Origin: Purpureocillium takamizusanense
Taxonomy: Eukaryota > Ascomycota > Sordariomycetes > Hypocreales > Ophiocordycipitaceae
Length of the DNA stretch: 64,000 bases
Assembly: GCF_022605165.1 (NCBI RefSeq)
Contig: NC_063069.1
Location: 4,402,001 to 4,466,000, forward strand
Direction of reading: 5' to 3'
Each line of letters opens with the position of its first letter. Within the stretch, counting starts at the first letter, position 1. The position numbers were made by a program, and so were the translations under genes. This document shows positions 19,720-29,766 of this stretch, one piece after another. Under the pieces are notes generated by a model. The model had not been told where the DNA came from and did no database searches. It saw only the letters and a list, made by a program, of their open reading frames with translations.

Positions 19720-20467
19720 GACGCTTTGATCCAGCTGGGACGATAGGTCGTAGCACCTTTGGAAGGGAGAATTTTTACAGGTGAGAGTTCAAGAATGCAC
19801 AATGTGCGCTCGCGACCAACATCTAGCAGAGCGCAGCCAACACTCTCGATGTGATGAGTCACAGCAACGGACTTATGGGGATTGTCATCCTGTACACCCA
19901 TGGCGACCGAATTCATAGAGTCGCCCCCCTTCTTTTTGGCGCAGAAGTGTTGCTCTGTCTTATACCACGCCCCTTGACAATTGCCCGGACGCACCCCAAT
20001 CCATTCGGCTACGATGGCGGGCGTCGCCCACCGTCGCTACTGCATTACCCTTCCTACCAGGACCGGAAAGCAGGTCGCTGACGCCGAGTAGGACACATAC
20101 GGTTCGTGCCTAGGAACACAACATGGTGTCACCGGGAAGAACATGTCTTCCATGAGCATTGTCACTGGTGACTGGGCGCAGAAATAGCATCCAATTCATT
20201 ACCGTTGTGCTGTCAAAGAACTAAAATACACAACGAGCAAGCTGCAAGCGTCTGTGCTTCTGCATTCTTGGGATCGCTCCACGCAGTGCCGCCAGGGACC
20301 GAAACAATAGCAACAAGTTGTACGGAAATGACTGACAGGGAAACAGGGAAAACAGACAGCAGACAAGGAGAACCCAGTAGTACTGTAGCAAGCAAGAGAA
20401 GCCTGGACAAGGCAGAATGTCGAATGAACATCGATAGGCAGACTTGGGCAAGTCGTTCTCCTCAAGC
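19720..20467. other. No gene recognised upstream of the TPR array
   Basis: A 92-aa minus-strand frame (19716-19994) and overlapping frames at 20205-20852 have no recognisable features. I looked for an NB-ARC or NACHT P-loop (GxxxxGK(S/T)) upstream of the TPR array and saw none in either strand. Confidence 0.4.
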
Positions 20468-21406
20468 TTATCGTGGGGTGCTAGCGCTGCATCCATTCAA
20501 TTGCCGTTCCATATCGACAAGCCTGCCTTCAAGAGTATTCACCTTCTGGTGTAGTTGCTGTAAGTCCTCCGTTATCGAGAGCTGTGTTTGCTTTGGCTTT
20601 TGGGAACCCATCACTTGCTGGTATACCATAGCACCACTTTGTACTGCGCCCGGAGGTGGTAGATATGATGATGGCGGGTTATACAATGTTCCACTGTCTA
20701 GCGCCATAGGCGTAGCCTCGTGCTGTGATACGCTCCACTCAGGGTCGGTCGTAGATTGCCCCGAGCTTCCTAAGACGTCGGAGGGGGAACCAGCCTCGGC
20801 GTCGGACCCATATGAGACTTTCTGGCCAAGATTGAACTTAGTGAGGTCTTGATCGTAACGTGGAACTTGATCTGCGAGATTGGGGCCGAAGGCATGAACT
20901 TGGTTGTCTGTTGAGGCCTCATGAGCCTGATTGCTTGGGTCATGTATATAGTCCTCGAATGAGAAGTCCTGATCGGTCCCTTTCTCATTCTGCGTTATGG
21001 CGCCTTCATTTTGTGGGTGCTTGGAGTCATCCGGCGGCAGATGTGTCGGCGACCCGGCACCGACTACCGCCGGAGCAGAACCGGCGAAGATTCGAGAGCT
21101 AACACTTTCAGCGGCGACTCTCCGATTCGCAATCGGCGGTTGAGCCCTTGAATGATGCTCTGATGGTGGTCGTGTCGTCGTTGGCTGTGGAGCGTAGAAA
21201 GGGTTTGTTCCACTTATCCCGGGCGGTGGTGTTTGTGCACCTATTCCCGCCAGGTGAGCGCCATTCTGGTATTGAGTTCGAGCCGCCCGAGAAGTTGATC
21301 TCTGTGGCGGCCTGGCTTGTGCCATTGGGGGGGCCATGCCGTTTTGTCCAGGAGCTGGTACAATATGACGAGATCCCTTGTGTCGAGAGCCATGAGGAGA
21401 AGGCAT
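20468..21406 (-). CDS. Disordered protein with C-terminal coiled coil
   Basis: The frame is open from 21466. I prefer the ATG at 21406 ('MPSPHGSRHKGSRHIV'), because a TATAAATA lies at 21480-21488 and the first ATG would be only ~15-20 bp downstream of it. This gives 312 aa. Residues 1-270 are Pro/Ser/Gln-rich and low-complexity, with an acidic patch ('DQDFSFEDYIHD'). Residues ~280-312 form a heptad-like helix ('SITEDLQQLHQKVNTLEGRLVDMERQL'). No family is recognised. The layout, a disordered N-terminus with a short terminal coiled coil, is shared with the protein at 22893-23481. A transcription-regulator-like role is possible but not shown. Confidence 0.55.
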   Translation of the reverse strand: MPSPHGSRHKGSRHIVPAPGQNGMAPPMAQARPPQRSTSRAARTQYQNGAHLAGIGAQTPPPGISGTNPFYAPQPTTTRPPSEHHSRAQPPIANRRVAAESVSSRIFAGSAPAVVGAGSPTHLPPDDSKHPQNEGAITQNEKGTDQDFSFEDYIHDPSNQAHEASTDNQVHAFGPNLADQVPRYDQDLTKFNLGQKVSYGSDAEAGSPSDVLGSSGQSTTDPEWSVSQHEATPMALDSGTLYNPPSSYLPPPGAVQSGAMVYQQVMGSQKPKQTQLSITEDLQQLHQKVNTLEGRLVDMERQLNGCSASTPR

Positions 21407-21477
21407 CTTCAACAGTAGATGAAACGAAGGGTGCTGGGAGAGTGGTGAGGATCGAGGCGAATGCACCGACGAGAGTG

Positions 21478-21490
21478 GTATTTATAGAGA
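21478..21490 (-). promoter_or_regulatory. TATA box
   Basis: TATAAATA on the minus strand (TATTTATA on the plus strand), about 75 bp upstream of the ATG at 21406. It supports that start over the upstream ATG at 21466. Confidence 0.45.
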
Positions 21491-21671
21491 GAGTGGGAGA
21501 AAGGGAGGGTGGTCCAGATCCGTCTCTTAGAAAGTGATCAAGCCCGACCTGCAGGATTGAACCGCTCTGGATAGAAGTGCACCATGATGAACGGGAGAAG
21601 AGACAAGGACCGGCCGTACAGTGTGAATTCGCCGACCCGACTGTACGTGGTAGCGTCCACTTACGTGAATT

Positions 21672-22612
21672 TTAACTGCGCGTTGGTGTACAAGCCGCAG
21701 CAGTCGCCGTGACTGTGACGGTCACCGTCTCGCTTGCGTGGCCGGGAGGGCGCGATTCGGTCACTACGGTGGATTTGAAGGTTGATTCCGAGTTTGTCCA
21801 CGCCGGCGACGTACTGCTGCCAACGGGAGCCGTCACTGTAGGAGCTGGTGAAGCTGCAGAGGTGGGCATCTGTCGAGCATCGTTCTGCGTGGTTGCCTGG
21901 GATGTGATACCTGCCTGGGGCACGGTTCCGCCGCCGGTGCCTACCGCTAGCGTAGACGACTGGCTATCTGCCGTCTGGACCCCAGTTCCAGCCGGTTGCG
22001 AGCCGGTGGTGCTTGATGTTGGGCTGATTAACGACGTGCTGCTAGGGGTTGTCAGCGCTGTGGTGGCGTCCGTACCGCCCTCAAGCACGCCGCTAGTGGG
22101 CTTGCCGCCTGCCGTTGCCCTCGTTGCCGTCGAAAACGTCGTCGGTCCTGTTGTAGCATCGACTGCACAGCGAGCCACGCCGACTTGGTGGATTGCAGTG
22201 GAGTCCAAGTTTCCCAACCCGTTGGTGAGGTTCACATGAACACAAGACCATGCGTTGTCGCCTGCGCAGTCCCTGCCAAGCCATGTCAGCAAACTCAAGT
22301 GGGCGGGCGATGGTTACATTACCAGGTGACGTAAGCATCACCGTTGGGAACTCCCTGTGGAACTGCTATCTCCAAGATCTCTGAGCCAACGCAACCCATC
22401 GGTGCGAATGACCATGACAACGAGAGAAAGGTCGTATCACCAAACCGGAGAACGGCTTCACATCGTTCAGAGAGTGGATTGTAGACCCGCGCGGACACAC
22501 GGCTTCCTGCTGTCACCGGTAGCACAGGATCCCAGGTGCAGATGCTCGGCGGGCTTCTGACGGCGTACGCATAGGTAAGCGCGTTTGCGAGGAGGACCGC
22601 ACGCCCGAGCAT
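21672..22612 (-). CDS. Secreted Ser/Thr-rich protein, two exons
   Basis: Exon 1 is 22612-22323 and exon 2 is 22272-21672. The 50-bp intron (22273-22322) has donor GTAATG, branch CTGAC and acceptor CAG, and leaves TG|G = Trp in 'GDAYVTWDCAGDN'. The product is 296 aa. Residues 1-~20 ('MLGRAVLLANALTYAYAV') are a signal peptide. Residues ~21-135 form a small Cys-containing domain ('ICTWDPVLPVTAG', 'VPNGDAYVTWDCAGDNAWSCVHV'), a pattern seen in many fungal secreted and cell-wall proteins. The rest is a Thr/Ser/Ala-rich mucin-like stalk, presumably O-glycosylated, ending 'TVTVTVTATAAACTPTRS'. No hydrophobic GPI-type tail is visible. It is probably secreted or wall-associated; specific function unknown. 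Confidence 0.7.
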
Positions 22613-22892
22613 GTTTTTTTTTTCTGCGGGTAGAGTCGCCTGGGGACATTATGAGAGATAGAAAGGGAGAAATCGCGGCACACGTTTATATGTAGCAAGG
22701 CGCATCTCGGGACCTTGTCTATACGCATCCAAAGTCTGAAAGCCGCTTACCGGATTTCCACACCCTTTTTTTGGCACGGCGCTTGCAACCGGCGCGAATA
22801 AATATATAATGCAGCGATTCAGCGCCAAAGACGAGCTCGTTTGCTCTTTCCAACGGTAACAAGGAACTCCTACATGACGAATAGCTGTGGCG
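22613..22892. promoter_or_regulatory. Divergent promoter region
   Basis: 280 bp separate the secreted-protein gene (minus) and the coiled-coil gene (plus). ATATAAAC-like minus-strand and AATAAATATATAA plus-strand TATA-type sequences lie at about 22682-22692 and 22796-22808. Each is ~70-85 bp from its ATG. Confidence 0.4.
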
Positions 22893-23481
22893 ATGGCTCA
22901 CAACTATACTTCCGCCGAAGATTGGCTGAACCTCTTCGATAACACTTCTGCCGAACTAGACGGCATCTCAGCCTTTACCAACCTGTCGAGTGTTCCCCAG
23001 CATCCCTCTGCCCTTCGCAACCCCACACAGCCGTCCCACTCTGGCACCCCCGTCTCATCAACTGTGGCCCCCCGCCAACAAACGCCGCTTACACTGGATC
23101 CTCAGCCGAATTTGAGTCTCGTTCAAGAACCGGAAGTCAAGTCCGAGTTGTAAGTTCGCGATGATTCTCACATGGCAGGCTCTGACATCGATCAGGCGCG
23201 GAATCGGAGACAGACTGATCGTCATTGAAGCCCAGCTGAAGTGGATCTACGACAACCAGCAAGAGATCGTTAAGAGACTTTCCAGCATGGAAAGTATCGT
23301 GAACGGCATCGCTGAAAGCCTGGGCACCAACTCTTGGGAGTCAAGCCCCCCCGACAATGACATGACCAGCCAGACATCGTCAGAATACAGCGAGCCGAAG
23401 ACCGAGGCCACCAGCGACGATGACATAGAAATCTTCAATTTCGAGGTCTGGGGAGGGGATGATTGGGACAAATATCTATAA
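22893..23481 (+). CDS. Small acidic coiled-coil protein, two exons
   Basis: The ATG is at 22893 ('MAHNYTSAEDWLNLFDN'). Exon 1 ends at 23149. The 46-bp intron is 23150-23195 (GTAAGT...CTGAC...ATCAG) and joins TT|G in 'KSELRGIGDRLIVIE'. Exon 2 runs to 23481. The product is 180 aa. The N-terminus is Ser/Thr/Pro-rich, the middle is a predicted coiled coil ('RLIVIEAQLKWIYDNQQEIVKRLSSMESIVNGI'), and the C-terminus is strongly acidic ('EATSDDDIEIFNFEVWGGDDWDKYL'). The 'DIEIFNFEV' stretch flanked by acids resembles a SUMO-interacting or transactivation-like motif, which is only an inference. No family is recognised. Confidence 0.6.
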
Positions 23482-23684
23482 ATAGGAATCTGAGCTCCGG
23501 AACGGGTTTGGGGGACAGGGGGAAGCAGGGCTGGCTACCTGGGCACAATGTTGTTTTCTGTTCTCTGCTTCGTGCATGCTCCGATATAAATCGATTCTCA
23601 ACTTGACCCTACGTTACAAGCATTCCTTCCATCTTTGTGATCCCACGCTATCTGTATCCTCACATATCGTAAAGTATCCTGGCC

Positions 23685-24116
23685 ATGAGCAACAAGCAGC
23701 TTCCATTGCCACCACGGTTTGCGCCGGAGATTCAATGTTATGAGGCGCGCCAAATCGCTGTCCACAAAGATCCTCAAACGATCGAGATACAAGCCCTCCA
23801 TCGCGAGGTCGGGTCGCTCAAGGCGGAGGTGGCGCTGCTGGTAGATCGGATCCGCTCCCTCACGGACGAGAACCAGAGACTTGTGGAGGGATATGTTCAG
23901 AGTGATCACTTGCGCCAAGACATCCAAGGCTACCAAGAGGCTCTCAAAAATATCATGAGGTACACTCTTGTCACCGTCTCGGAATGTCGAGCAAAAGCCA
24001 AGGAAAGACAAGTCCAACCTGAAGCGGGAAAGGCTGTGCCAACGGGAGACAAGACCTGCTCCATTAGTTGGGATTCGGGAACTGTTCATCTAGCGGAGGC
24101 ATCCGCGCTTATTTGA
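23685..24116 (+). CDS. Small coiled-coil protein
   Basis: An intact 143-aa frame with no intron. A GATATAAAT TATA-type sequence lies ~100 bp upstream. Residues ~35-85 form a clear heptad coiled coil ('IEIQALHREVGSLKAEVALLVDRIRSLTDENQRLVEGY'), followed by a second helix ('LRQDIQGYQEALKNIMRYTL'). The C-terminal ~40 residues are polar. Like its neighbours it matches no family I know. It probably dimerises through the coil. Confidence 0.5.
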   Translation: MSNKQLPLPPRFAPEIQCYEARQIAVHKDPQTIEIQALHREVGSLKAEVALLVDRIRSLTDENQRLVEGYVQSDHLRQDIQGYQEALKNIMRYTLVTVSECRAKAKERQVQPEAGKAVPTGDKTCSISWDSGTVHLAEASALI

Positions 24117-24198
24117 CTGAAACTGAGCTTCATGTTTTGAAGAAAGGAAATCGTGCCTCGGGTCCGTCATTTGATGCAGGTATTTAAGCCTCCCAAGT

Positions 24199-24495
24199 AT
24201 GCCCAAGTCTATCGTTCAGTCGCTTCAACATATGCGTGCGAATGCGACAAGAACAGCCTCGATGAGGTCACTTCAGATCTGCTTACTGGCGGTGGGCACC
24301 TTTGTACTCGCTAAAATGTTGCGTCTCATCGTGAAACGACAGTACTCCCAGCTAACAACAGGCAGGCTCGGTCGGCACTGGAACCGCCACGATCGTGGCC
24401 GTTACGATGAATGCCGCGGAAAATCTGGCTATCGCGCCCGAAAATCTTCTCCGGCGGCGTGGAAAGAGATGATTGAAGGCTCCGAGGCGCAGTGA
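24199..24495 (+). CDS. Possible small single-pass membrane protein
   Basis: A 98-aa frame with one hydrophobic segment ('LQICLLAVGTFVLAKMLRLIV') followed by a basic, Arg-rich tail, and a TATTTAAG-like sequence ~20 bp upstream of the ATG. No family is recognised. It could be a chance frame. Confidence 0.3.
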   Translation: MPKSIVQSLQHMRANATRTASMRSLQICLLAVGTFVLAKMLRLIVKRQYSQLTTGRLGRHWNRHDRGRYDECRGKSGYRARKSSPAAWKEMIEGSEAQ

Positions 24496-25074
24496 ACAAT
24501 GAGTTCGAGAACCAGGCGTGAACGTCTCGCGTAACGAGCCAACAGGATCGGACCCGGCGAGGAGAAGGGTGTGATGAGGATGTGACAGGGAGCGTCTAGT
24601 CCCAGAACGGTTTAGATTCATCACATATGAAGTTAGCACAGGAGTAGATATCGATTCCATTCGACGGTTGCCGCCTTTGCCGCTGCCGGAAGCTGCCCGA
24701 ACACGCCACGCAATTGCCGCGACGAGTGCACAAATGACAAGCCGCCCCCCCCCCCCCCGGGCAACGTTGTGCATGCATGTCGCTCCATCTTCATGTCCCT
24801 TGCGTGAACGATGTTGCGAAGTCCAGAGTTTGTCATCAGCCCACTGTTGCAGAGCTAACTCGACCTCTCCGAAGCGGAACGCCGTTCGTCGATCGGTCAA
24901 CCACGCGGTAATGACCGCCGCTCACATGCACCAGACGACCTGCGCGGAAGACACTCGACTCTTGAGTCTGTTTTCAGGCAGAGCCAAGATACGGCTGTGA
25001 TTCCTTGTATGGTGATGACGAGCTGTCACGGTTCCACATACTCAAGCCGAGCCCGTGCGAACAAGTTCAACAGC
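24496..25074. other. No gene; contains a poly-C tract
   Basis: Only overlapping short frames. An uninterrupted C run of about 16 occurs around 24743-24758, a likely slippage or assembly-error site. Confidence 0.4.
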
Positions 25075-25632
25075 CCCTGCCGTTTGCCTCACCTACCCCG
25101 TCAAGGCGTGTCACGTGGACTTGCAAACTGCTGCGAGACCGAGCGGTCGTGAGTCCTGGGACGATGATTCCTATTCTCGTGATGAGGGTTCGCTGGTTGT
25201 CGCCGAGGCATGTGCTGCAGAGAGAGAGGAGCGCAAGGGGACATCTGATTTGATAGCCTTTATATCTAAGTTCAGACGATAATATGCCCTTCAGCGTGCC
25301 CTGTAGCATGGTTCCAGCTAACAACTCGCTCCTGGTAATGCATGCTCAAGAATATTTACAGGAGAGAGTTTCGTAATTAGTCATCACTCGGGCAGACATC
25401 GAGGCAGCTCAGCAGCTGGGCAAGTACCCAACCTCACGAGAAGAATACCGTTAAAAGCAGAAAACGCCTTCCATACCGTCTATTGGTGTCAATATTTGCA
25501 ATCCATATACCCTTGGGGTGCGGTAGTCAGGAGATTCTTCGCGGTGTCCAATTGGTCTTGACCTAAACAGTTGGCCACCCCTGGGGCTTTCCGGCGAGAA
25601 TAACAGGTACCCCCGTGGGCCCCAGGTCTCCG
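25075..25632 (-). pseudogene. DUF3723-like relic, inverted copy of 7018-7530
   Basis: Read on the minus strand, this matches 7018-7530 almost throughout. Shared landmarks are ACGGGGGTACCTGT, CCCCAGGGGT, AGACGGTATGGAAGGCGTTT (one mismatch), GTTAGCTGGAAC and TCTGCAGCACATGCC. Minus-strand frames give 'RVYGLQILTPIDGMEGVFCF' and 'LQVHVTRLDG', the counterparts of 'GVYGLQILTPIDCMEGVFYF' and 'LQVHVTLDGL' at 7.1-7.5 kb. Homology stops before the part that resembles the DUF3723 core. The two copies face each other across 17.5 kb. Confidence 0.6.
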
Positions 25633-26345
25633 TCCCAGTTGTGTTGCTTGTCTTTGTCGTACACTGCCTCGACTGACCCTGTACCTCACTGACTGCTTTC
25701 GTATCGTTGTGTGAAAGAGTGACGCAGGGCATATCGCGCACTAAAAACACTTCCTCTGGTCTCGTCAATGGCAGTACGCCGTCAAATCGGTCTCAGCATG
25801 GAGAGGAGTTGACGGCGTGTCGGTTCGTGGGTTCGGGACAAGCCTAAGTGTCCTGTTCGAACGGAACAAAAGCCGATGACACTGACAGGAGCAGGGCGTG
25901 GCCTCGAGTAAAGGAACAAACCCTCTCACCGACGTACGCTTTCGATACAATATCGACCATGACCCAATGTCGATGCCTGCGTAGGCGTGGCTTGACTGGG
26001 TTTGCAGACCAGATATTATACGGCCGGCGTCTTGCCTGAGACAGCTGGTGCACCGAAGCGCTGCGGCATGGTCCGAGTCAGACGCAAAGCCGCCTCTATT
26101 CACATTACCAGCGTCACGGTCGCCGCCGTGACCGTTCGAAGATCACAGTGGTTAGAAACGCTGAGTTCACACGTCCGTCGGCTAGAGCACAAACCAAGTC
26201 CGACTGGCTCGAGGCATCACGGCGGTTACCTCAGATGGATCGAACCACAGGTACCGCAAGGTCTCCTTTAAAAGCAGTTGCATCCCATCGCATCTCTGTT
26301 AAGTTCAAGCACTATCCCCCGTTCCCGAATACCCAGCCCTCAACT
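25633..26345. other. 5' flank of the ankyrin gene, nothing else recognised
   Basis: Overlapping short frames only. The open frame continuing upstream of the ankyrin ATG (26148-26345) has non-protein-like composition and is taken as 5' leader. Confidence 0.4.
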
Positions 26346-27125
26346 ATGAGCTCGGATCCCTCTAACACCCAACACTCCTCCAGCATTGACACGACATCTG
26401 CTTCGCCAGAGGCTTTGATTTATGCGGTCATGTCGGGTGACGTACGTCACGTCAAGCTCCTCGCCAGTCTCAACATTGGTGTAGCATCGTCTGATTCTTG
26501 GGTCGTTTTGGAAGCTTGTTTGCATGGCATTGAGATGGTCCATGCTCTGTCTTGCAATACCCATATCGACCTGAATCCGACTCTCCCTGGGCAGAAAGGG
26601 GACAGAGTGCTGCATCTTCTCTTGAGAATGCCATCCACAAGGTTTGGGGGCAGGAAGCCAGAAACAGTGCGGATCCTCCTGCAGAAAGGTGTCGATCCGC
26701 TGGAGCCGGACAGGAGAGGCAACAACGCAATACATATACTGTCAGGGTCACCAAAAGACCAGAGCGCCCAGAGCCTTCGCCTTCTGCAGATGATCCTTTG
26801 TGGCGATCAGGGCATCCCGGAGCAGATACGGGCCACGAGCTTGGCATCAATCAATGAGAAGAACATGGGCGGGGCTGGCAACACGGCTCTCATCATCGCT
26901 GTTCAAAGCGAAAACGAATATCAGGTGCGTCTGCTCCTGGAAAAGGGCGCCAGTCCCCATGTTCCCGGAGAGTTCGGCAGAAAGCCCCTATATTTTGCAG
27001 TGGCAAGGGACTTTGTTGTTATTGCTACGTTGCTCTTGGACTACGGCGCCACAATCGAGAATGATATCGTAGCCCTTTCCTCGGAGATGGAGTCGCTGAT
27101 ACGGGTGTATTCGGTATGTAGATGA
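26346..27125 (+). CDS. Ankyrin-repeat protein
   Basis: The frame is open from 26148, but 'MSSDPSNTQHSSSID' at 26346 is the likelier start, giving 259 aa. Ankyrin repeats can be seen as 'LIYAVMSGDVRHVKLLASLNIGV', 'DRVLHLLLRMP...ETVRILLQKGVDP', 'RRGNNAIHILSG', 'GNTALIIAVQSENEYQVRLLLEKGASP' and 'GRKPLYFAVARDFVVIATLLLDYGATIEND'. Ankyrin arrays bind protein partners. Alone they say little about function; in fungi they also occur as NLR sensors. A GTATGT donor at 27114 suggests the end could be spliced (27114-27152) with little change to the C-terminus. The 3' part is duplicated about 1 kb downstream (27940-28085). Confidence 0.7.
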   Translation: MSSDPSNTQHSSSIDTTSASPEALIYAVMSGDVRHVKLLASLNIGVASSDSWVVLEACLHGIEMVHALSCNTHIDLNPTLPGQKGDRVLHLLLRMPSTRFGGRKPETVRILLQKGVDPLEPDRRGNNAIHILSGSPKDQSAQSLRLLQMILCGDQGIPEQIRATSLASINEKNMGGAGNTALIIAVQSENEYQVRLLLEKGASPHVPGEFGRKPLYFAVARDFVVIATLLLDYGATIENDIVALSSEMESLIRVYSVCR

Positions 27126-27269
27126 AGATATGGCACCACGCTTGCCTTGCAGCCGGAAAGTTGACACGCGCTATTCCCGTGATCCTGATATGGTGTCGAG
27201 CCTCATGGCGATAGGTGTGGCAGGACTAATGTTCCCGGAGCGATGTGGAATCGAGAGTCTCTCAGCCAA

Positions 27270-27530
27270 GTAATTGGAACAAGGTGCGATTCATCGTGCC
27301 TGGACTCCAATGGCTCGTCCTCGTATCTCTGTTCCCGGTCGATCGAGGCGATGGCGCAGTTCGGCGATGTTCCTAGACAAATCTTCCTTGCTGCTACGCG
27401 ATTTCTGACGAGGCTTTCCGTTCTTGCGCGGGTAGTTTGGTTTGCATGTCAGAGTTTCTCCCATGGCATTTGTTCTCTGCCAAAGCCGTCGAAGCCATTG
27501 CGATCCAGCTCATGGACGAACACAAGGTCC
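27270..27530 (-). pseudogene. Decayed copy of the 28242-28475 coiled-coil gene
   Basis: The stretch aligns in the same orientation and order with the small gene at 28242-28475. Matching pieces are CTGACGAGGCTTTCCGTTCT/TTGACGAAGTCTTCCACTCT, GGCGCAGTTCGGCGATGTTC/CCGCGTAGCTCAGCGATGTC and GTCGAAGCCATTGCGAT/GTAGAAGCCATTGCGAT. The minus-strand frame is interrupted, so it is a relic. The stretch 27531-27930 holds nothing else. Confidence 0.55.
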
Positions 27531-27939
27531 ACTCACACGGAGTTTCCTTTCAATATGCCACATGCACCTAACGTTGGGGACAATTACGTGACGACTGTAC
27601 GTACAGGGTGCACATGCCTTCCCTCAGCATGGACAGCACACTGACCATACCCTTGCTTTGCTCCAGACACCACGCGTTCAGCTTCTTTACTTCGATAGCG
27701 GCAAAACCAATCTCATACATTAGACTGACATTGCATACTTCAATGCGGCGATGACCTCCACCTCAGGAAAGTCTGCAATTAAGTCTTATGCAAAATAACC
27801 GTGGGTCGCTTGCTTGTCATTGCCATGGCAAGGACATCGACCAGCCCTCTGAGGTTCGGGCTGCCTACCAGGAGCTGAGTGCAAGGATGGAAGTTCTGGA
27901 CGCCTGTGGGTAATCTCGCACTCTCTTGCCAGCCCCAAT

Positions 27940-28085
27940 GTATTCGGAGAGTTCGGCGGAAAGGCCCTGCTTTTGGCGGTGGCGAGGGATTTTGTTAGCA
28001 TGGCCGCGCTCCTGTTGGATCACGGTGCTGCTATTGACAACGATATCATGGCAATGTATTCAGAAATCGAGGTAGTACCACAGGT
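27940..28085 (+). pseudogene. Last ankyrin repeat of a duplicated gene
   Basis: A conceptual reading gives 'FGEFGGKALLLAVARDFVSMAALLLDHGAAIDNDIMAMYSEIE'. This is nearly the same as 'PGEFGRKPLYFAVARDFVVIATLLLDYGATIENDIVALSSEME' at the end of the 26346 gene. Everything upstream of this last repeat is missing. The following 'CTAGCCTCATCGCGATGGGC' also has a counterpart at 27200-27220. Confidence 0.7.
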
Positions 28086-28241
28086 ATATAGCTGCTCAAC
28101 CCACGAGCTGACACGATGCCCAGTGAATCATCGCAACCCTTGCTGCAAGCCATCCCAGAATTTTCACACGGCATCTAGCCTCATCGCGATGGGCGTGGCA
28201 GGACTGCGTACTCGAGAAGGACGAGTGACCTAGAAATCGGT

Positions 28242-28475
28242 TTAGCCAAGAAACTGATCTAGCGCGACGCCCCGTACCTTGACTCCAGGGCTTTCTCCTC
28301 GAATCTCCGTTTCTAATCGTTCAAGGCGGCCGCGTAGCTCAGCGATGTCTTTGGAGATTTGTTGCATATTGTCCCGTGTCTTTTGACGAAGTCTTCCACT
28401 CTTACGTGTATGTTTTGACTTGGATGGCATTGGGCCACCTTGTCCATCATTATCCACGGAGGTCGTAGAAGCCAT
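28242..28475 (-). CDS. Small coiled-coil protein
   Basis: A 77-aa frame. The N-terminus is polar and basic ('PSKSKHTRKSGRLRQKTR'), followed by a heptad-type helix ('MQQISKDIAELRGRLERLETEI') and a short hydrophobic tail ('VRGVALDQFLG'). A second, decayed copy lies 1 kb upstream, which argues that the sequence was once a gene and shows which copy kept its frame. No family is recognised. It lies convergent to the ankyrin remnant. Confidence 0.45.
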   Translation of the reverse strand: MASTTSVDNDGQGGPMPSKSKHTRKSGRLRQKTRDNMQQISKDIAELRGRLERLETEIRGESPGVKVRGVALDQFLG

Positions 28476-28712
28476 TGCGATGCCAAGAGCCGCGGGTGTG
28501 AAGATTCATCTTCACTGAGACCACCACTCTTATACAGGTGCAAGGTTTCTACACCCGAGCCAATCGAACTCCAGCTGTACAAGGTATACGGGTGCCCCTT
28601 AGACAGCTGGTACGCTCGTCGTCCTTCTACACCGCCCGTAGGAGCAGAGGGCAACATCAGTACCCTCAATCCATACCGCTTGACAGTATCAACAGAGTCG
28701 GCCTCAAACACT

Positions 28713-29766
28713 ATGAAGCGAGCGATTCAGCACCGGCGAAGTTCGTTTGTTGATTATCTAGTCCCGTGGCAGAGGTTTGTTTTCACCTCGCATCTTGCTT
28801 GGATAGATCTGACCGAAATAGGGAGAACAAATTTCTCCTCACAGGATATCGGTGCGGACATCGCATCTCAAACCTCGACCTTGAGCTCATATGCTAGCAG
28901 TCCCATATCGTCGTCATGCCTGCAATCGCTTGGAAGCGTCTTCGGCTGCCACAACGAAACAGGTAGCCTTCTTGCCGCTACCCTAACGAACAAACTAACT
29001 CAAACTCTTCGACGTAGTGAATATATGGTCGCACCTCGTTGGCGCCGCCAAGTTCCTCCACGATTTTGTCGGGTTCCTTTGGCTCAATCCCATCTTTGGC
29101 CCTTCTGATATCACGGTAACCGGCCGCGTCACTGACGTTGCCGCCATATCCTCGTATTATCTTTCCGTCATCGCTTGCTTCGGCCTCTCCACTATATTTC
29201 ACATTTTCTCTGACCACAGCCTGAAGCTTCACCGTCTTACCAACCAGCTCGATCATTTGGGCATCGTGCTTGTCATGTGGAGTACTGGTGTCTCGGGGGC
29301 GCATTTTGCGCTGCGATGCGCCACCGCAGTCATTCGTGCCCTGTACTTGTCGATGCTTACCCTGATCGCTGTGTGGTGCGGTCTTTTCACTCTTCGACCA
29401 CGTTTTCGCCAGCCTGACTTCCGTCGCGAACGGTTCTGTATCTACGTTTTTCTTGGTCTCTCACTCTTTGCACCATTGTTGCACGGCTGGTACAGTTTTG
29501 GCTCCCTTGAAAAGTTGGATGAGGTCGCAGGGCTACAGTCATTCTTACAGCTTACGATGGTCAACACTTTGGGCGGGGTATTGTACATGGTGAGTGTACC
29601 GGAGAGGTGGTTTCCTGGAACGTTCGACTTGGTCGGGCATAGCCATAACTGCATGCACGTTATGGCGATTGGGGGGGCAATGATTAGGCTTCAGGGCTTG
29701 CTGGATGCCTATGAACGATGGGCGTTGGATGATGCGATGCCATTGTTATGCCGAAGCGCAATGTGA
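28713..29766 (+). CDS. PAQR / hemolysin-III-family membrane protein
   Basis: Exon 1 is 28713-28962 and exon 2 is 29018-29766. The 55-bp intron (28963-29017, GTAGCC...CGTAG) joins ACA G|TG to give the family hallmark 'HNETVNIWSHLVGAA'. The product is ~332 aa. Further PAQR marks are 'STIFHIFSDHS' (the S-x3-H zinc-site motif), 'QLDHLGIVLVMWSTGVSGAHF' and the terminal 'VGHSHNCMHV' with its two metal-ligand-type His. About seven hydrophobic segments can be counted. PAQR proteins include fungal Izh zinc/sterol-homeostasis proteins and adiponectin-receptor-like hydrolases. All expected metal ligands are present, so it is probably functional. The first ~80 residues fit the family less well, and an additional 5' intron is possible. 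Confidence 0.8.

Noticed and set aside
19716..19994. 92-codon frame as the N-terminal part of an NLR in front of the TPR array
   Set aside because: No NB-ARC/NACHT or effector motif, separated by stops, and no intron joins it to the TPR frame.
21709..22239. 176-codon plus-strand Val-rich frame
   Set aside because: Antisense of the Thr/Ser-rich exon 2 of the secreted-protein gene; Thr codons read backwards as Val/Gly.
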